Part shown: one piece after another, positions 55,816 through 64,000 of the stretch
Position numbering within the stretch: position 1 is the first letter of the stretch
Layout: every line of letters starts with the position of its first letter
Assembly: GCF_003410055.1 (NCBI RefSeq)
Contig: NZ_QUZK01000021.1
Span: 1-64,000 of the forward strand
Length of the DNA stretch: 64,000 nt
From: Wenzhouxiangella sediminis
GTDB lineage: Bacteria; Pseudomonadota; Gammaproteobacteria; Xanthomonadales; Wenzhouxiangellaceae
Direction of reading: 5' to 3'
Made by a program: the position numbers and the translations under genes
Notes under the pieces: generated by a model
Databases searched by the model: none
What the model was told of the DNA's origin: nothing
Seen by the model: the letters and a program-made list of their open reading frames with translations, nothing else

Positions 55816-57341
55816 ATCGTGCTCGCTCCCTTGCTGATTCGGTCGGAGGTGTATTCACGGCCGAAGCCGGTAATGGCGGCGAACAGGAAGATGAACACCA
55901 GTAGCCAGCCGTGGAATACCCAGGGCCAGGCGGCCACCGGGCTGACGACCATCTCCTGAGTGAACCAGGGATAGATGCCGACCAGTTCGTTCATCTGGGT
56001 AAAGGCCACGAGTACGCCGCCGGACCACGGAAAGATATAGCCCAGCGCCGAGGTATTGGCATCCAGGATGTTGGCGCGGCGGTAGCCGTTGATGTTGAAT
56101 TTCTTGCCGATCTTGGCGATGTAGGGGGCAATCGCGATTTCCGCCGCGGTGTTGATGGTGACCGCCGCGTTGATGCCGGCGGTGACGGTGACCATGGTCA
56201 CCTCGGCTGAGCGGACGGTCTTGGCCACCGAACGCAGCAGGAAGTCCTGCAGGGCCTGGAAGCCGCCGCCGCGGATCATGATCTGCGCGCCGGCGATGAC
56301 CAGCAGGATCAGAACGCTGAGTGTCACGAAGCCGAAGGCGCCGTCGTAGATGCTGCCGCCGACGCTGGCCGACTCGGCCGTGGCGATCAGCGGCCATCCG
56401 GCGAACGTTTCGGCCGCCCAGCTGCCTTCCGGTACGTTGAACACCAGCATGTCGCTGCCGGGCGCCAGTCCGAAGACCACGTTGATCACGATGGCCACGA
56501 TCAGGCCCCAGGAAATGGCCTCGATGATGTGCCGCCCCGCGATGGCCGTGAAGATCACCGTGCCCATCGACAGCAGGTGCAGCAGCCCCGCCGGGTTGCT
56601 GGTTTCTTCGAACAGTTCGCGAGCGCTGGCCGAGACGTTGCTCTCGGGCGCCATGCTGGCGGCGATCACATAGGCGATCAGCGACAGGATGGCGGCCGTG
56701 ATCGCGTACTTGAAGCGGCTTGCGACGACACCGCCCACGTCCGAGTCCTGGGTGACGGCGCTGACGATCGTGGTGTCGGAAACCGGCGCGAGATTGTCGC
56801 CGAAGACAGCGCCCGAAAGGATCGCGCCGAGCATCAGGACGGGATCGGCGCCCAGGGCGACGCCGGCCGGGAAGAACAGCGCCACGAAGGCGATGGTGGT
56901 CCCGTAGCCGGTGCCGATGCCGGTGGCCAGCAGCCCGGCCAGGATGAACGTGATGGCCGGGAACAGGGTCGGCCCCACTCCGGTGACCTGCGCCAGCCAG
57001 CCCAACCCGTCGACGAAGCCGCCGACCTGCAGGGTGGCCGAAAACATGCCGGCCCACAGCCAGGCCACGATGGCCGTGACCGCCACCGGCTGCGACATCC
57101 CCTCGAAGATGGCGTCGGCGTAGCTCTTCCAGGGACCCTTGACGAAAAGCATCCCGATGACCAGGCCGATGAGCATGCCGGCGATCAGCCCGGCGGTGTC
57201 GCCGATGGCCAGGATGCCCGATTGGAAGATGGCCCAGGCGATGAAGAAGACGATCGGCAGGGCACTCAGCGCCTTGCCGCCGCGAAACTCGATAGTGGTC
57301 TGAGACGCCGGGTCGGGCCCGGTCGTTGCTGGCTGGTTCAT
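55812..57341 (-). CDS. NhaC-family Na+/H+ antiporter
   Basis: A 509-residue inner-membrane protein with about 11-13 hydrophobic segments. GTGYGTTIAFVALFFPAG and SGAVFGDNLAPVSDTTI are NhaC-superfamily motifs, including the conserved Asp-Asn and Ser-Asp residues of the ion path. It swaps Na+ (or a similar cation or substrate) for protons. ATG 57341 is preferred, with GGAGGGAG just upstream. Its stop is shared with the small beta protein start. Other NhaC-type substrates (malate/lactate, amino acids) cannot be excluded. Confidence 0.85.
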   Translation of the reverse strand: MNQPATTGPDPASQTTIEFRGGKALSALPIVFFIAWAIFQSGILAIGDTAGLIAGMLIGLVIGMLFVKGPWKSYADAIFEGMSQPVAVTAIVAWLWAGMFSATLQVGGFVDGLGWLAQVTGVGPTLFPAITFILAGLLATGIGTGYGTTIAFVALFFPAGVALGADPVLMLGAILSGAVFGDNLAPVSDTTIVSAVTQDSDVGGVVASRFKYAITAAILSLIAYVIAASMAPESNVSASARELFEETSNPAGLLHLLSMGTVIFTAIAGRHIIEAISWGLIVAIVINVVFGLAPGSDMLVFNVPEGSWAAETFAGWPLIATAESASVGGSIYDGAFGFVTLSVLILLVIAGAQIMIRGGGFQALQDFLLRSVAKTVRSAEVTMVTVTAGINAAVTINTAAEIAIAPYIAKIGKKFNINGYRRANILDANTSALGYIFPWSGGVLVAFTQMNELVGIYPWFTQEMVVSPVAAWPWVFHGWLLVFIFLFAAITGFGREYTSDRISKGASTI

Positions 57342-57556
57342 GGAAGCGCTCCCTCCTGGCTGCTTCTTCGTGGCAGTTTTGCGAAACTGGATCAACCTGC
57401 GGAGAATAGCCTTGATCTGCAGCGGGGTTCAAGGCGAAGCATCCGGCGGGCGGCAGGCAAGAGGATCGCATTCGTTCTTGCACCGAGCCGCTGCGCCGCA
57501 CTGCCGCAGCCGTTCGGGGGCGTTGACCCCGTCGCAACGACATCGGAGGACGAAGC

Positions 57557-58519
57557 ATGTGGATCGATCTGCTCCTGGTCATCGTCGGCATCGGCCTGCT
57601 GACCCTCGGCGGCGAGGTGCTGATCAGCGGCGCGCTGGGGCTGGCGCGTCGCATGCAGATCAGTTCGCTGCTGACCGGGCTCGTGGTCGTCGGCTTCGGG
57701 ACGTCCATGCCCGAACTCGTGGTGAGCGTTGATGCCGCCCTCATCGATCAGCCGGGTATCGCGCTCGGCAACGTGGTCGGCAGCAATATCGGCAACGTGC
57801 TGCTCATTCTGGGGCTGTGCGCCGTCGTACGCCCGCTGCCGGTCACGCCGCTGGGACTTTCGCGCGATGCGGTTTCCGGTGTGGCGGCCAGCGGCCTGTT
57901 CATCGTCCTGGCCGCCGGGGGCGCGCTCGGAAGGATCGACGGCCTCATTCTTCTGGCCGGCCTGGCTGCATACCTGGCCTGGGCCTACCGCAGCGAGAAG
58001 CGTCTGGAAGCGGCGGGTGCCCGGGAGGTCGATCCCGATGCCGTTCCGGGCAGCGCCGATCATTCGGCGCTCTACATCGCATTGACGATCGCCGGCGGCC
58101 TGCTCCTGCTCATCGCCGGCTCACGTGTTCTGCTGATCGGCGCGGTGGCCCTGGCCCGCGATCTGGGCGTCTCGGAAGCCGTGATCGGTCTCACCCTGGT
58201 GGCGGTGGGAACTTCCCTGCCCGAGTTGACGGTATCCTTGCTCGCCGTCTTGCGTCGCCACGTGGACGTGGCTGTCGGCAACATCCTGGGCAGCAACCTG
58301 TTCAACCTGCTCGGGATTCTCGGTGTCTCTTCGCTACTCCAGACCCTGCCCCTGCCGCGCCGGATGGCCGTTTTCGACCAGTGGATGCTGCTGGCGGCCA
58401 GCCTGGCCGCATTGATCCTGCTGTGGAGCGGGCGGCGCCTGAGCCGGGCCGAGGGTGTCTTGTTCCTGCTGGCCTACGCCGTCTACCTGATCCTGGGCTT
58501 CCGGGTCTTTCCCTCCTGA
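57557..58519 (+). CDS. Calcium/sodium antiporter, CaCA (YrbG) family
   Basis: A 320-residue membrane protein with two inverted-repeat halves. The alpha repeats are GFGTSMPELVVS with GNVVGSNIGN, and AVGTSLPELTVS with GNILGSNLFN. These contain the ion-binding Glu and Asn/Ser. About ten TM segments and length match YrbG. It exports Ca2+ (or Na+) across the inner membrane. A linker of about 30 residues between halves (residues 140-175) is soluble. Divergent from the NhaC gene; the pair forms an ion-homeostasis region. Confidence 0.92.
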   Translation: MWIDLLLVIVGIGLLTLGGEVLISGALGLARRMQISSLLTGLVVVGFGTSMPELVVSVDAALIDQPGIALGNVVGSNIGNVLLILGLCAVVRPLPVTPLGLSRDAVSGVAASGLFIVLAAGGALGRIDGLILLAGLAAYLAWAYRSEKRLEAAGAREVDPDAVPGSADHSALYIALTIAGGLLLLIAGSRVLLIGAVALARDLGVSEAVIGLTLVAVGTSLPELTVSLLAVLRRHVDVAVGNILGSNLFNLLGILGVSSLLQTLPLPRRMAVFDQWMLLAASLAALILLWSGRRLSRAEGVLFLLAYAVYLILGFRVFPS

Positions 58520-58560
58520 GGCATCGCTATCGGCACCTGGATGTCCGTCTCGAAGACGAC

Positions 58561-58617
58561 TGGGTCCAGCGACTCAGCACCCGATCGACAGGGATCGGGA
58601 CCCATGGCACATGTGCC
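58561..58617. repeat. Cluster of inverted repeats after the Ca/Na antiporter
   Basis: Three dyads lie in about 60 bases: TGGGTCC (58561-58567) with GGACCCA (58598-58604), CCCGATC (58580-58586) with GATCGGG (58593-58599), and the perfect 12-base palindrome GGCACATGTGCC (58606-58617). They can form alternative stems. Possible terminator or leader structure for the DUF5694 gene. No T-tract. Confidence 0.55.
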
Positions 58618-58681
58618 CGCCCCGAAGTGGTCGGGACAATGAAGTGAAGAACGACGAGGCTTGATTTTCCAGGAGGCCGAC

Positions 58682-59512
58682 ATGCAACGAACCATCACCC
58701 TTCTTCTGATTCTATTGATCACCATGATGGCCGCCGGCACGGCGCAAGCACGCGACGTCCAGGTCATGATCCTGGGCACGTATCACTTGGCGAACCCGGG
58801 GCAGGACCTGCACAACGTCGAGGTCGACGATGTCACCTCCGAAGCCAGGCAGCGCCAGCTCGAGAACATCGCCGACGTTCTGGCGGCCTTTGCGCCGGAT
58901 CGCATAGCCGTCGAGACCGTCTCCTCGCGTGACGATCTTTCCCTGCGGTCGTACGAGGATTTCGAGCCCGCCGATCTGGTGGAAGTGCGCAACGAGCGCG
59001 AGCAGATCGGCTATCGGCTTGCGCATCGACTGGGCCACGAGCGAGTCTTCGGCATCGACGAGCATGACGAAGGCGTCGACTATTTTCCCTTCGGCGCAGT
59101 CAGCGAATTCGCAGAGAAGAAACAGATGACCGAGAGGCTCGAGGCCTTTCATCGGCAGGCGTCGGGTCTTGTCTCGACGATGGGGCGCTTGCACGCCGAG
59201 TACAGCATCGGCCATGTTCTGCACTGGACCAATCAACCAGCATTCATCGACCGCGCCCACAGGCAGCTCTACTACGGACTGTTGGGCTATGCCGACGCGA
59301 GCGATCAACCCGGAGCCCTGCTCAACGCGCGCTACTATGAGCGCAATGCGCGCATTTTCGCCAAGCTGACGCAAATCGCCGCACCGGGCGATCGCGTGCT
59401 CGTCGTCTTCGGTGGCGGGCACAGCTACTGGCTGCGCCACTTCGTGTCCGAAACGCCCGGCTTCGAGCTTGTCGAAGCCAATGACTTTCTGTCCGCGCTG
59501 GCGGGGCAATGA
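58682..59512 (+). CDS. Exported DUF5694-domain protein
   Basis: A 276-residue protein with a signal peptide (residues 1-22, ends AQA). The mature part starts VMILGTYHLANPGQD and has HRLGHERVFGIDEHD, RHLYYGLLGY-like and LVVFGGGHSYWLRHF elements seen in DUF5694 (a distant TraB/EreA-like fold with conserved His and Glu/Asp). It may be a metal-dependent hydrolase, but this is not established. ATG 58682 follows AGGAGG. The stop overlaps the csaA start (ATGA). Confidence 0.78.
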   Translation: MQRTITLLLILLITMMAAGTAQARDVQVMILGTYHLANPGQDLHNVEVDDVTSEARQRQLENIADVLAAFAPDRIAVETVSSRDDLSLRSYEDFEPADLVEVRNEREQIGYRLAHRLGHERVFGIDEHDEGVDYFPFGAVSEFAEKKQMTERLEAFHRQASGLVSTMGRLHAEYSIGHVLHWTNQPAFIDRAHRQLYYGLLGYADASDQPGALLNARYYERNARIFAKLTQIAAPGDRVLVVFGGGHSYWLRHFVSETPGFELVEANDFLSALAGQ

Positions 59513-59862
59513 TGGATGCGAAGAACCAGACGATCGACTGGGGACAGTTCGAGGCCGTCGAGCTACGGGTGGGCCGGATCGTCGATGTGCAGGACTTCCC
59601 TGAGGCCCGCCAGCCGGCGTGGATCCTGCGCGTGGATTTCGGCGAGGCGCTCGGCGTGAAGAAATCCAGCGCCCGGATCACCGATCACTACGATCGCGAC
59701 GATCTGATCGGTCGCCTGGTCGTGGCGGTGGTCAACTTTCCACCCAAGCAGATCGGTCCCGTACGGTCGGAGTGCCTGGTCACCGGATTCCACGATGAAG
59801 CGGGGCGGGTGGTATTGTGCGTACCGGACGGCGAGGTGCCGCCAGGCGCACGTCTCTGCTGA
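59509..59862 (+). CDS. csaA: CsaA-type tRNA-binding protein
   Basis: A 117-residue OB-fold protein: FEAVELRVGRIVDVQDFPEARQPAWILRVDFG, then GVKKSSARITDHY, LIGRLVVAVVNFPPKQIGPVRSECLVTGFHD and VVLCVPDGEVPPGARL. These are the EMAP-II/Trbp motifs of CsaA, a dimeric tRNA-binding protein with chaperone-like effects on secretion. It starts with ATG 59509 (or 59512) overlapping the DUF5694 stop. Full length. Confidence 0.92.
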   Translation: MMDAKNQTIDWGQFEAVELRVGRIVDVQDFPEARQPAWILRVDFGEALGVKKSSARITDHYDRDDLIGRLVVAVVNFPPKQIGPVRSECLVTGFHDEAGRVVLCVPDGEVPPGARLC

Positions 59863-59915
59863 AGGCCCGGCAGGCAGCTCGCCATCCAGAACCCGACCAA
59901 CCGTTCGGAGCATGC

Positions 59916-60605
59916 ATGGCACGACAGAGACGAACCGCACTGGTGACCGGGGCCAACCGAGGCATCGGGCTGGCCATTGCGCGCGGTCTGGCCCAGCGCG
60001 ATATCCATGTCCTGGCCGCCGCGCGTAGCGTCGACAAGGCGCAGGCGGCGGTCGGCGAAATTGGCGGTGCCGTGACCGGCGTGGCGCTGGACCTCAGCGA
60101 GCCCGGCATCGCCGGCGAGGCGGCCACACAACTGGCCGATGCCTACGGGCCGATCGACATCCTGGTCAACAATGCCGGGGTCCTGGTTACCGACGATCTC
60201 GACGATCTCCAGCTGGCCGACTTCGTCCACGCGCTGCAGGTTCACGTGATCGCCGCTTTCGAGCTCATTCAGTCCCTCGGTGTCCCGATGCGCGAGCGCG
60301 GCTGGGGCCGGATCGTCAACATGACCTCCGGCTGGGGCGCTTTCGCGGAAAACCTCGAGGGACCTTTTGCCTACGCGGTGAGCAAGGCCGGACTCAACGC
60401 CCTGACCGTCAAGGCCGCCCAGGCGCTGGGCGATGCCGTCAAGGTCAACTCGGCCTGTCCGGGCTGGGTGCGAACCGACATGGGCGGCGATTCGGCGCCG
60501 CGATCGGTCGAGGAGGGCGCCGATACGCCGATCTGGCTGGCGACGCTGCCCGATGACGGCCCGACCGGCGGTTTCTTCCGTAGTCGCAGGCCGATCGATT
60601 GGTAA
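59916..60605 (+). CDS. Short-chain dehydrogenase/reductase
   Basis: A 229-residue NAD(P)-dependent oxidoreductase with a Rossmann fold. TGANRGIG is the cofactor motif, VNNAG is present, and the catalytic set is S in NMTSGW and YAVSK. Substrate unknown; many SDRs reduce small carbonyls. GGAG upstream supports ATG 59916. It is short and has no extra domain. Convergent with the radical SAM gene, 62 bases between stops. Confidence 0.88.
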   Translation: MARQRRTALVTGANRGIGLAIARGLAQRDIHVLAAARSVDKAQAAVGEIGGAVTGVALDLSEPGIAGEAATQLADAYGPIDILVNNAGVLVTDDLDDLQLADFVHALQVHVIAAFELIQSLGVPMRERGWGRIVNMTSGWGAFAENLEGPFAYAVSKAGLNALTVKAAQALGDAVKVNSACPGWVRTDMGGDSAPRSVEEGADTPIWLATLPDDGPTGGFFRSRRPIDW

Positions 60606-60667
60606 GTCCAATCGGGCCGACCGCGGAATGCCCTTGAGTCGTTGGGGTCTCCGTATGGTGCCTGGGT

Positions 60668-61747
60668 TCAGAACAGGCTTCCCTGGTCCCCCGTGCGCGC
60701 CGGGCGCGTGAATTTGCCGGTATCGAGCGGCGGTGTGTCGTCGCGATCGAGCCCATGGCGTTTGCGCGCCACCCGGAAGCGGCCGGCGATCAATTGCGCC
60801 AGGTGGCCGGAACCGGTCTGCCGGCGGCCCCAGCTGGGGTCGTAGTCCCGTCCACCGTAGAGTTGCCGCACCAGGCTCATGACATGCTCGGCGCGGTCGG
60901 GGTAGTGGGTGGCCAGCCAGTCGCGGAAGAGGTCCTTGAGTTCGTGGGGCAGGCGCAGCACGACATAGCCTGCCCGTGTCGCGCCGGCCTCGGCCGATGC
61001 GCGCAGGATGGCCTCGATTTCGTGATCGTTGATGGCGGGAATCACCGGCGCGACCATCACGCCCGGCCGGATGCCGATACCCCGCAATTCCGAGAGGATG
61101 CGCAGCCGCGCGGCCGGCGAGGCTGTGCGCGGTTCCAGCGTGCGCTTGAGGTCGTTGTCCAGCGTGGTGATGCTCACCGACACCGATACCAGGTTGTCGC
61201 GGGCCAGATCGGCCAGGATGTCGAGGTCCCGCAGGATCGTTACGCCCTTGGTCAGCAGACTGACGGGGTGGCGGTACTCGGCGAGCAGCTCGAGCAGTCG
61301 CCGCGTCAGGCGGAACTCGCGTTCGACAGGCTGGTAGGCGTCGGTGTTGATGCCCAGCACGATCGGGCGGCAGCGGTAGCCGGGCTGGCGCAGCTCCTCC
61401 TCGAGCAGTTCCACGGCGTTCTCCTTCTGGAACAGCCGGGTCTCGAAGTCCAGGCCGGGCGAGAGGTCCAGGTAGCTGTGGGAAGGCCGCGCGAAGCAGT
61501 AGACGCAGCCGTGCTCGCAACCCCGGTATGGATTGATCGACTGCTCGAACGGGATGTCCGGAGAGCGGTTGCGCGAGATGATCGAGCGGCCGCGCTCGGC
61601 TTCGACGGTGGTTCGCAGGGCCGGCAATTCCTCGAGCTCACTGGCCCAGCCGTCGTCGAAGGTTGCGGTTTGCAGGGCGCTGAACCGGGATTCAGGATTC
61701 TTCGTGGCGCCGCGGCCCTTCTGTCTTGAGGCGACTTGCATGGCCAT
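60668..61747 (-). CDS. PA0069-like radical SAM protein (spore-photoproduct-lyase-related)
   Basis: A 359-residue radical SAM enzyme. YRGCEHGCVYC has the CxxxCxxC motif that binds the 4Fe-4S cluster, near residue 77. The rest (VLGINTDAYQPVE, LLTKGVTILRD, VSVSITTLD) matches the SPL-related PA0069/SplB-like family, thought to act in DNA repair. ATG 61747 or 61741 starts the protein. A near-consensus LexA box (61747-61766) overlaps the start region, so it is probably SOS-induced, as the P. aeruginosa PA0069 gene is. Confidence 0.85.
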   Translation of the reverse strand: MAMQVASRQKGRGATKNPESRFSALQTATFDDGWASELEELPALRTTVEAERGRSIISRNRSPDIPFEQSINPYRGCEHGCVYCFARPSHSYLDLSPGLDFETRLFQKENAVELLEEELRQPGYRCRPIVLGINTDAYQPVEREFRLTRRLLELLAEYRHPVSLLTKGVTILRDLDILADLARDNLVSVSVSITTLDNDLKRTLEPRTASPAARLRILSELRGIGIRPGVMVAPVIPAINDHEIEAILRASAEAGATRAGYVVLRLPHELKDLFRDWLATHYPDRAEHVMSLVRQLYGGRDYDPSWGRRQTGSGHLAQLIAGRFRVARKRHGLDRDDTPPLDTGKFTRPARTGDQGSLF

Positions 61748-61766
61748 ACTGTAAATCAATACAGTT
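61747..61766 (-). promoter_or_regulatory. LexA (SOS) box before the radical SAM gene
   Basis: CTGT-N8-ACAG (61749-61764), flanked to give AACTGT...ACAGTA on the minus strand. It is close to the enterobacterial consensus TACTGT-N8-ACAGTA and adjoins the start codon. Binding there would block transcription until DNA damage. Confidence 0.75.
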
Positions 61767-61875
61767 ATTCTTGCACGACATTGCCCTGGCCCAACCCTGG
61801 TCGCGGCAGTGGGTTGTCCGCGGGCGCCCCGGCGGCGTTAAAGTACTCCCGAGTAATCAGACACGGGGAGAGAGC

Positions 61876-64000
61876 ATGGTTGGCATCAAGCCGCTCGGCG
61901 TGGACCAGGTCTACCGGCGCTGCCCGGAAGAGAGCCTGGATTTCGAGACCACGGACAGCCTGGAGCCGCTCGGCGATCCCGTCGGGCAGGAGCGCGTGCT
62001 GCAGGCAATGCGCTTCGGCACCGGTATCCGAAATCACGGCTTCAACCTGTTCGTGCTGGGGCCCCGGGGCGTCGACCGGCATGCCCTGGTGCGGCGCTTC
62101 CTGGAGAAGCGGGCCGCCGACGAGCACACGCCGCCGGATCTCTGTTACGTCTACAACTTCTCCGAACCCGATTCGCCTCGCGCCATCAGCCTCAGCGCCG
62201 GCGACGGACGGCGCCTGCGCCGCGACATGGACGGTTTCGTCGAAGAGCTGCGCACCGGCGTCGCCGCGGTATTCGAAAGCGAGGAATACCAGAGTCGGAT
62301 GCAGGACATCCAGGACGAATTCGAGCAGCGGCAGCAGAAGGGGCTGAGCGAGATCGGTGAAGAAGCCAGCGAATCCGATATCGCCCTGATCTCGACGCCC
62401 GGGGGGTTCACCCTGGCGCCGATGCGCGACGGCGAGGTGCTCGAGCCCGACGAATACGAGAAGCTGCCCGACGACGAGCGCAAGAAGATCGAGGACAAGG
62501 TGGCCGAGCTGCAGAAGAAGCTGCAGCAGGAAATCCAGCGCATTCCGGCGCTTCGCAAGGAGCTCCGCAACCGCGTTCGCGAGCTCAACGAAGAGATGAT
62601 CCTTTTTGCGCTCGGCGGACCCATCCGGGAGCTCAAGGACCACTGGTCGCACGAGCCCGATGTCACCAGCTATCTCGATGCCGCGCGCGAGCACGTGGTC
62701 GAGAATGCCGAGGCGCTGCGCGGCCGGCGCGGCAGCGGGCCGCCCGAGGAGTTGCTAGAGCGTTTCAGGGTCAACCTGCTCGTCGACAACGCCGAGGCCG
62801 AAGGCGCCCCGGTCATATACGAGGATCTCCCGACCCACCATCACCTGGTCGGCTGGATCGAACACCAGATCCGCAACGGGGCGCTGTACACGGACGTCTC
62901 GATGATCCGGCCCGGTGCGCTGCACCGCGCCAACGGCGGCTACCTGATCCTCGATGCCCGCCGCGTCCTGTCGCATCCCATGGCCTGGGAAAGCCTCAAG
63001 CGCGTGCTTTTCTCCGGCGATGTCCGCATCGAGTCGCTCGAACGTCTCTACGGCCTGGTCAGTACCACCAGCCTGCAGCCCGGCAACATACCCGTCTCCG
63101 TCAAGGTCGTGCTGGTCGGCGAGCGGCTGCTCTACTACTTGCTGGCGCACTACGATCCGGACTTCCTGGAGCTGTTCAAGGTCGAGGCCGACTTCGAGGA
63201 CGACATCGACCGCAACGAAGAGAACCACACGCTGTATGCGCGCATGCTCGCTTCCCTTGCCAAGCGGACGGAAACGCCGCCGCTGGATCGATCCGGGGTC
63301 GCACGGATGATCGAGCACGCCAGTCGGCTGGCCGACGACCAGCGCAAGCTCACCGCCGACGACCGCGTTCTGCGCGACGTGCTTACCGAGGCCGGGTACT
63401 GGGCCGGTGAAGCGAATTCGGGCGTGGTCACGGAAGAGCACGTTCAGCGGGCCATCGACGAGCGCAGCGAGCGCGCCGGACGCTTGCGCAAGGCCAGCCT
63501 CGAACAGATCGACCGCGGCACGGTCATGGTCTCGACCAGCGGCGAGGCGGTGGCGCAGATCAACGGCCTGTCGGTGATCCAGCTCGGGGATTTTCGCTTT
63601 GGCCGCCCGTCGCGAATCACCGCGACCGCCCGCCCGGGAAACGGGCGAGTCGTGGATATCGAGCGCGAGGTCGAGCTGGGTGGGCCGATCCACAGCAAGG
63701 GGGTGCTCATCCTGTCGCGTTTCATCGCCAGCCGCTATGCGCCCGAAAGCGAGTTGTCCCTTTCAGGCAGCGTGGTCTTCGAGCAGTCCTACGGCGGTGT
63801 CGACGGCGATTCGGCATCCCTGGCCGAGACCTGCGTACTGCTGTCGGCCATCGCCGGGCTGCCCCTGAAGCAGTCGCTGGCCGTGACCGGCTCGGTCAAC
63901 CAGCACGGCAGGGTGCAGGCCGTCGGTGGCATCAGCGAAAAGGTGGAGGGCTTTTTCGACGTGTGCCGACAGGCCGGTGAACTCGACGGTCACGGCGTGA
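61876..64000 (+). CDS. LonB-type AAA+ ATP-dependent protease, partial
   Basis: At least 708 residues before the window ends. The N-terminal AAA region has FVLGPRGVDRHALVRRF (Walker A-like; the usual GxxGxGK is altered to GPRGVDRH), a coiled coil at about 150-260 and RANGGYLILDARRVL (Walker B-like). The protease domain includes the catalytic Ser in DGDSASLAETC and the start of the Lon C-terminal fold (VTGSVNQHGRVQAVGG). The catalytic Lys lies beyond 64000. ATG 61876 follows GGGGAG. It belongs to the YcbZ/LonB AAA_32 group rather than classical Lon. Confidence 0.88.
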   Translation, partial: MVGIKPLGVDQVYRRCPEESLDFETTDSLEPLGDPVGQERVLQAMRFGTGIRNHGFNLFVLGPRGVDRHALVRRFLEKRAADEHTPPDLCYVYNFSEPDSPRAISLSAGDGRRLRRDMDGFVEELRTGVAAVFESEEYQSRMQDIQDEFEQRQQKGLSEIGEEASESDIALISTPGGFTLAPMRDGEVLEPDEYEKLPDDERKKIEDKVAELQKKLQQEIQRIPALRKELRNRVRELNEEMILFALGGPIRELKDHWSHEPDVTSYLDAAREHVVENAEALRGRRGSGPPEELLERFRVNLLVDNAEAEGAPVIYEDLPTHHHLVGWIEHQIRNGALYTDVSMIRPGALHRANGGYLILDARRVLSHPMAWESLKRVLFSGDVRIESLERLYGLVSTTSLQPGNIPVSVKVVLVGERLLYYLLAHYDPDFLELFKVEADFEDDIDRNEENHTLYARMLASLAKRTETPPLDRSGVARMIEHASRLADDQRKLTADDRVLRDVLTEAGYWAGEANSGVVTEEHVQRAIDERSERAGRLRKASLEQIDRGTVMVSTSGEAVAQINGLSVIQLGDFRFGRPSRITATARPGNGRVVDIEREVELGGPIHSKGVLILSRFIASRYAPESELSLSGSVVFEQSYGGVDGDSASLAETCVLLSAIAGLPLKQSLAVTGSVNQHGRVQAVGGISEKVEGFFDVCRQAGELDGHGV

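Overview
The window is about 64 kb of high-GC chromosome from a Gram-negative bacterium, most likely a gammaproteobacterium of the Wenzhouxiangella/Xanthomonadales-Chromatiales type. This is inferred from the envelope genes (TonB receptor, RND pump, lipoproteins, outer-membrane barrel), ParE, SrkA, a LexA-type CTGT-N8-ACAG box, secreted proteins with CSLREX/DUF11/IPTL-like signatures and a shared C-terminal FSDRFE tag. Most of it is ordinary housekeeping and accessory chromosome. No phage, CRISPR array or rRNA operon was seen.

Layout. 1-2.4 kb is a small mobile graveyard ending at a tRNA-Val(CAC): an IS110-like transposase tail cut by an IS21-like end, a RelB/ParE-type toxin-antitoxin (TA) pair, and a mazEF pair with a clear promoter and operator. 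2.6-7.8 kb holds a lipoprotein gene and a TetR-regulated RND efflux operon. 7.9-14 kb holds secreted and envelope proteins, a 2OG-Fe(II) oxygenase and SrkA kinase. 14-17.8 kb is a Fur-type heme-uptake operon (hemP, TonB receptor, DUF6607 protein). 17.9-21 kb holds a DUF5666 protein and a class C beta-lactamase-like hydrolase. 21.1-27.7 kb is the glutamate synthase operon, with a Phd/VapC TA module lodged between gltB and gltD. A glutaredoxin-HesB-rhodanese fusion diverges from it.

29-36.6 kb is one giant DUF11 repeat surface protein of about 2,500 residues. Convergent to it are xthA and then a PAS-GGDEF-EAL protein. 40-45.4 kb is a tightly packed reverse-strand operon joining a PAS-GADEF-EAL c-di-GMP protein to a sulfotransferase, a glycosyltransferase and a DUF2334-like deacetylase. 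This is the best candidate here for an undescribed multi-gene system. 45.6-50.4 kb carries an acyltransferase, an M16 peptidase and an exported msrB-msrA pair. 50.4-55.5 kb has parE, a divergent Nmad3-family protein and two secreted proteins. 55.6-64 kb has a NhaC antiporter coupled to a small unknown protein, a Ca/Na antiporter, DUF5694-csaA, an SDR, a PA0069-like radical SAM protein under a near-consensus SOS box, and the start of a LonB-type AAA+ protease that runs off the window.

The themes are envelope biology and stress repair (RND, heme, Msr, SOS radical SAM, XthA, Lon) and c-di-GMP signalling. Every functional name rests on recognising motifs by eye; no database search was run.
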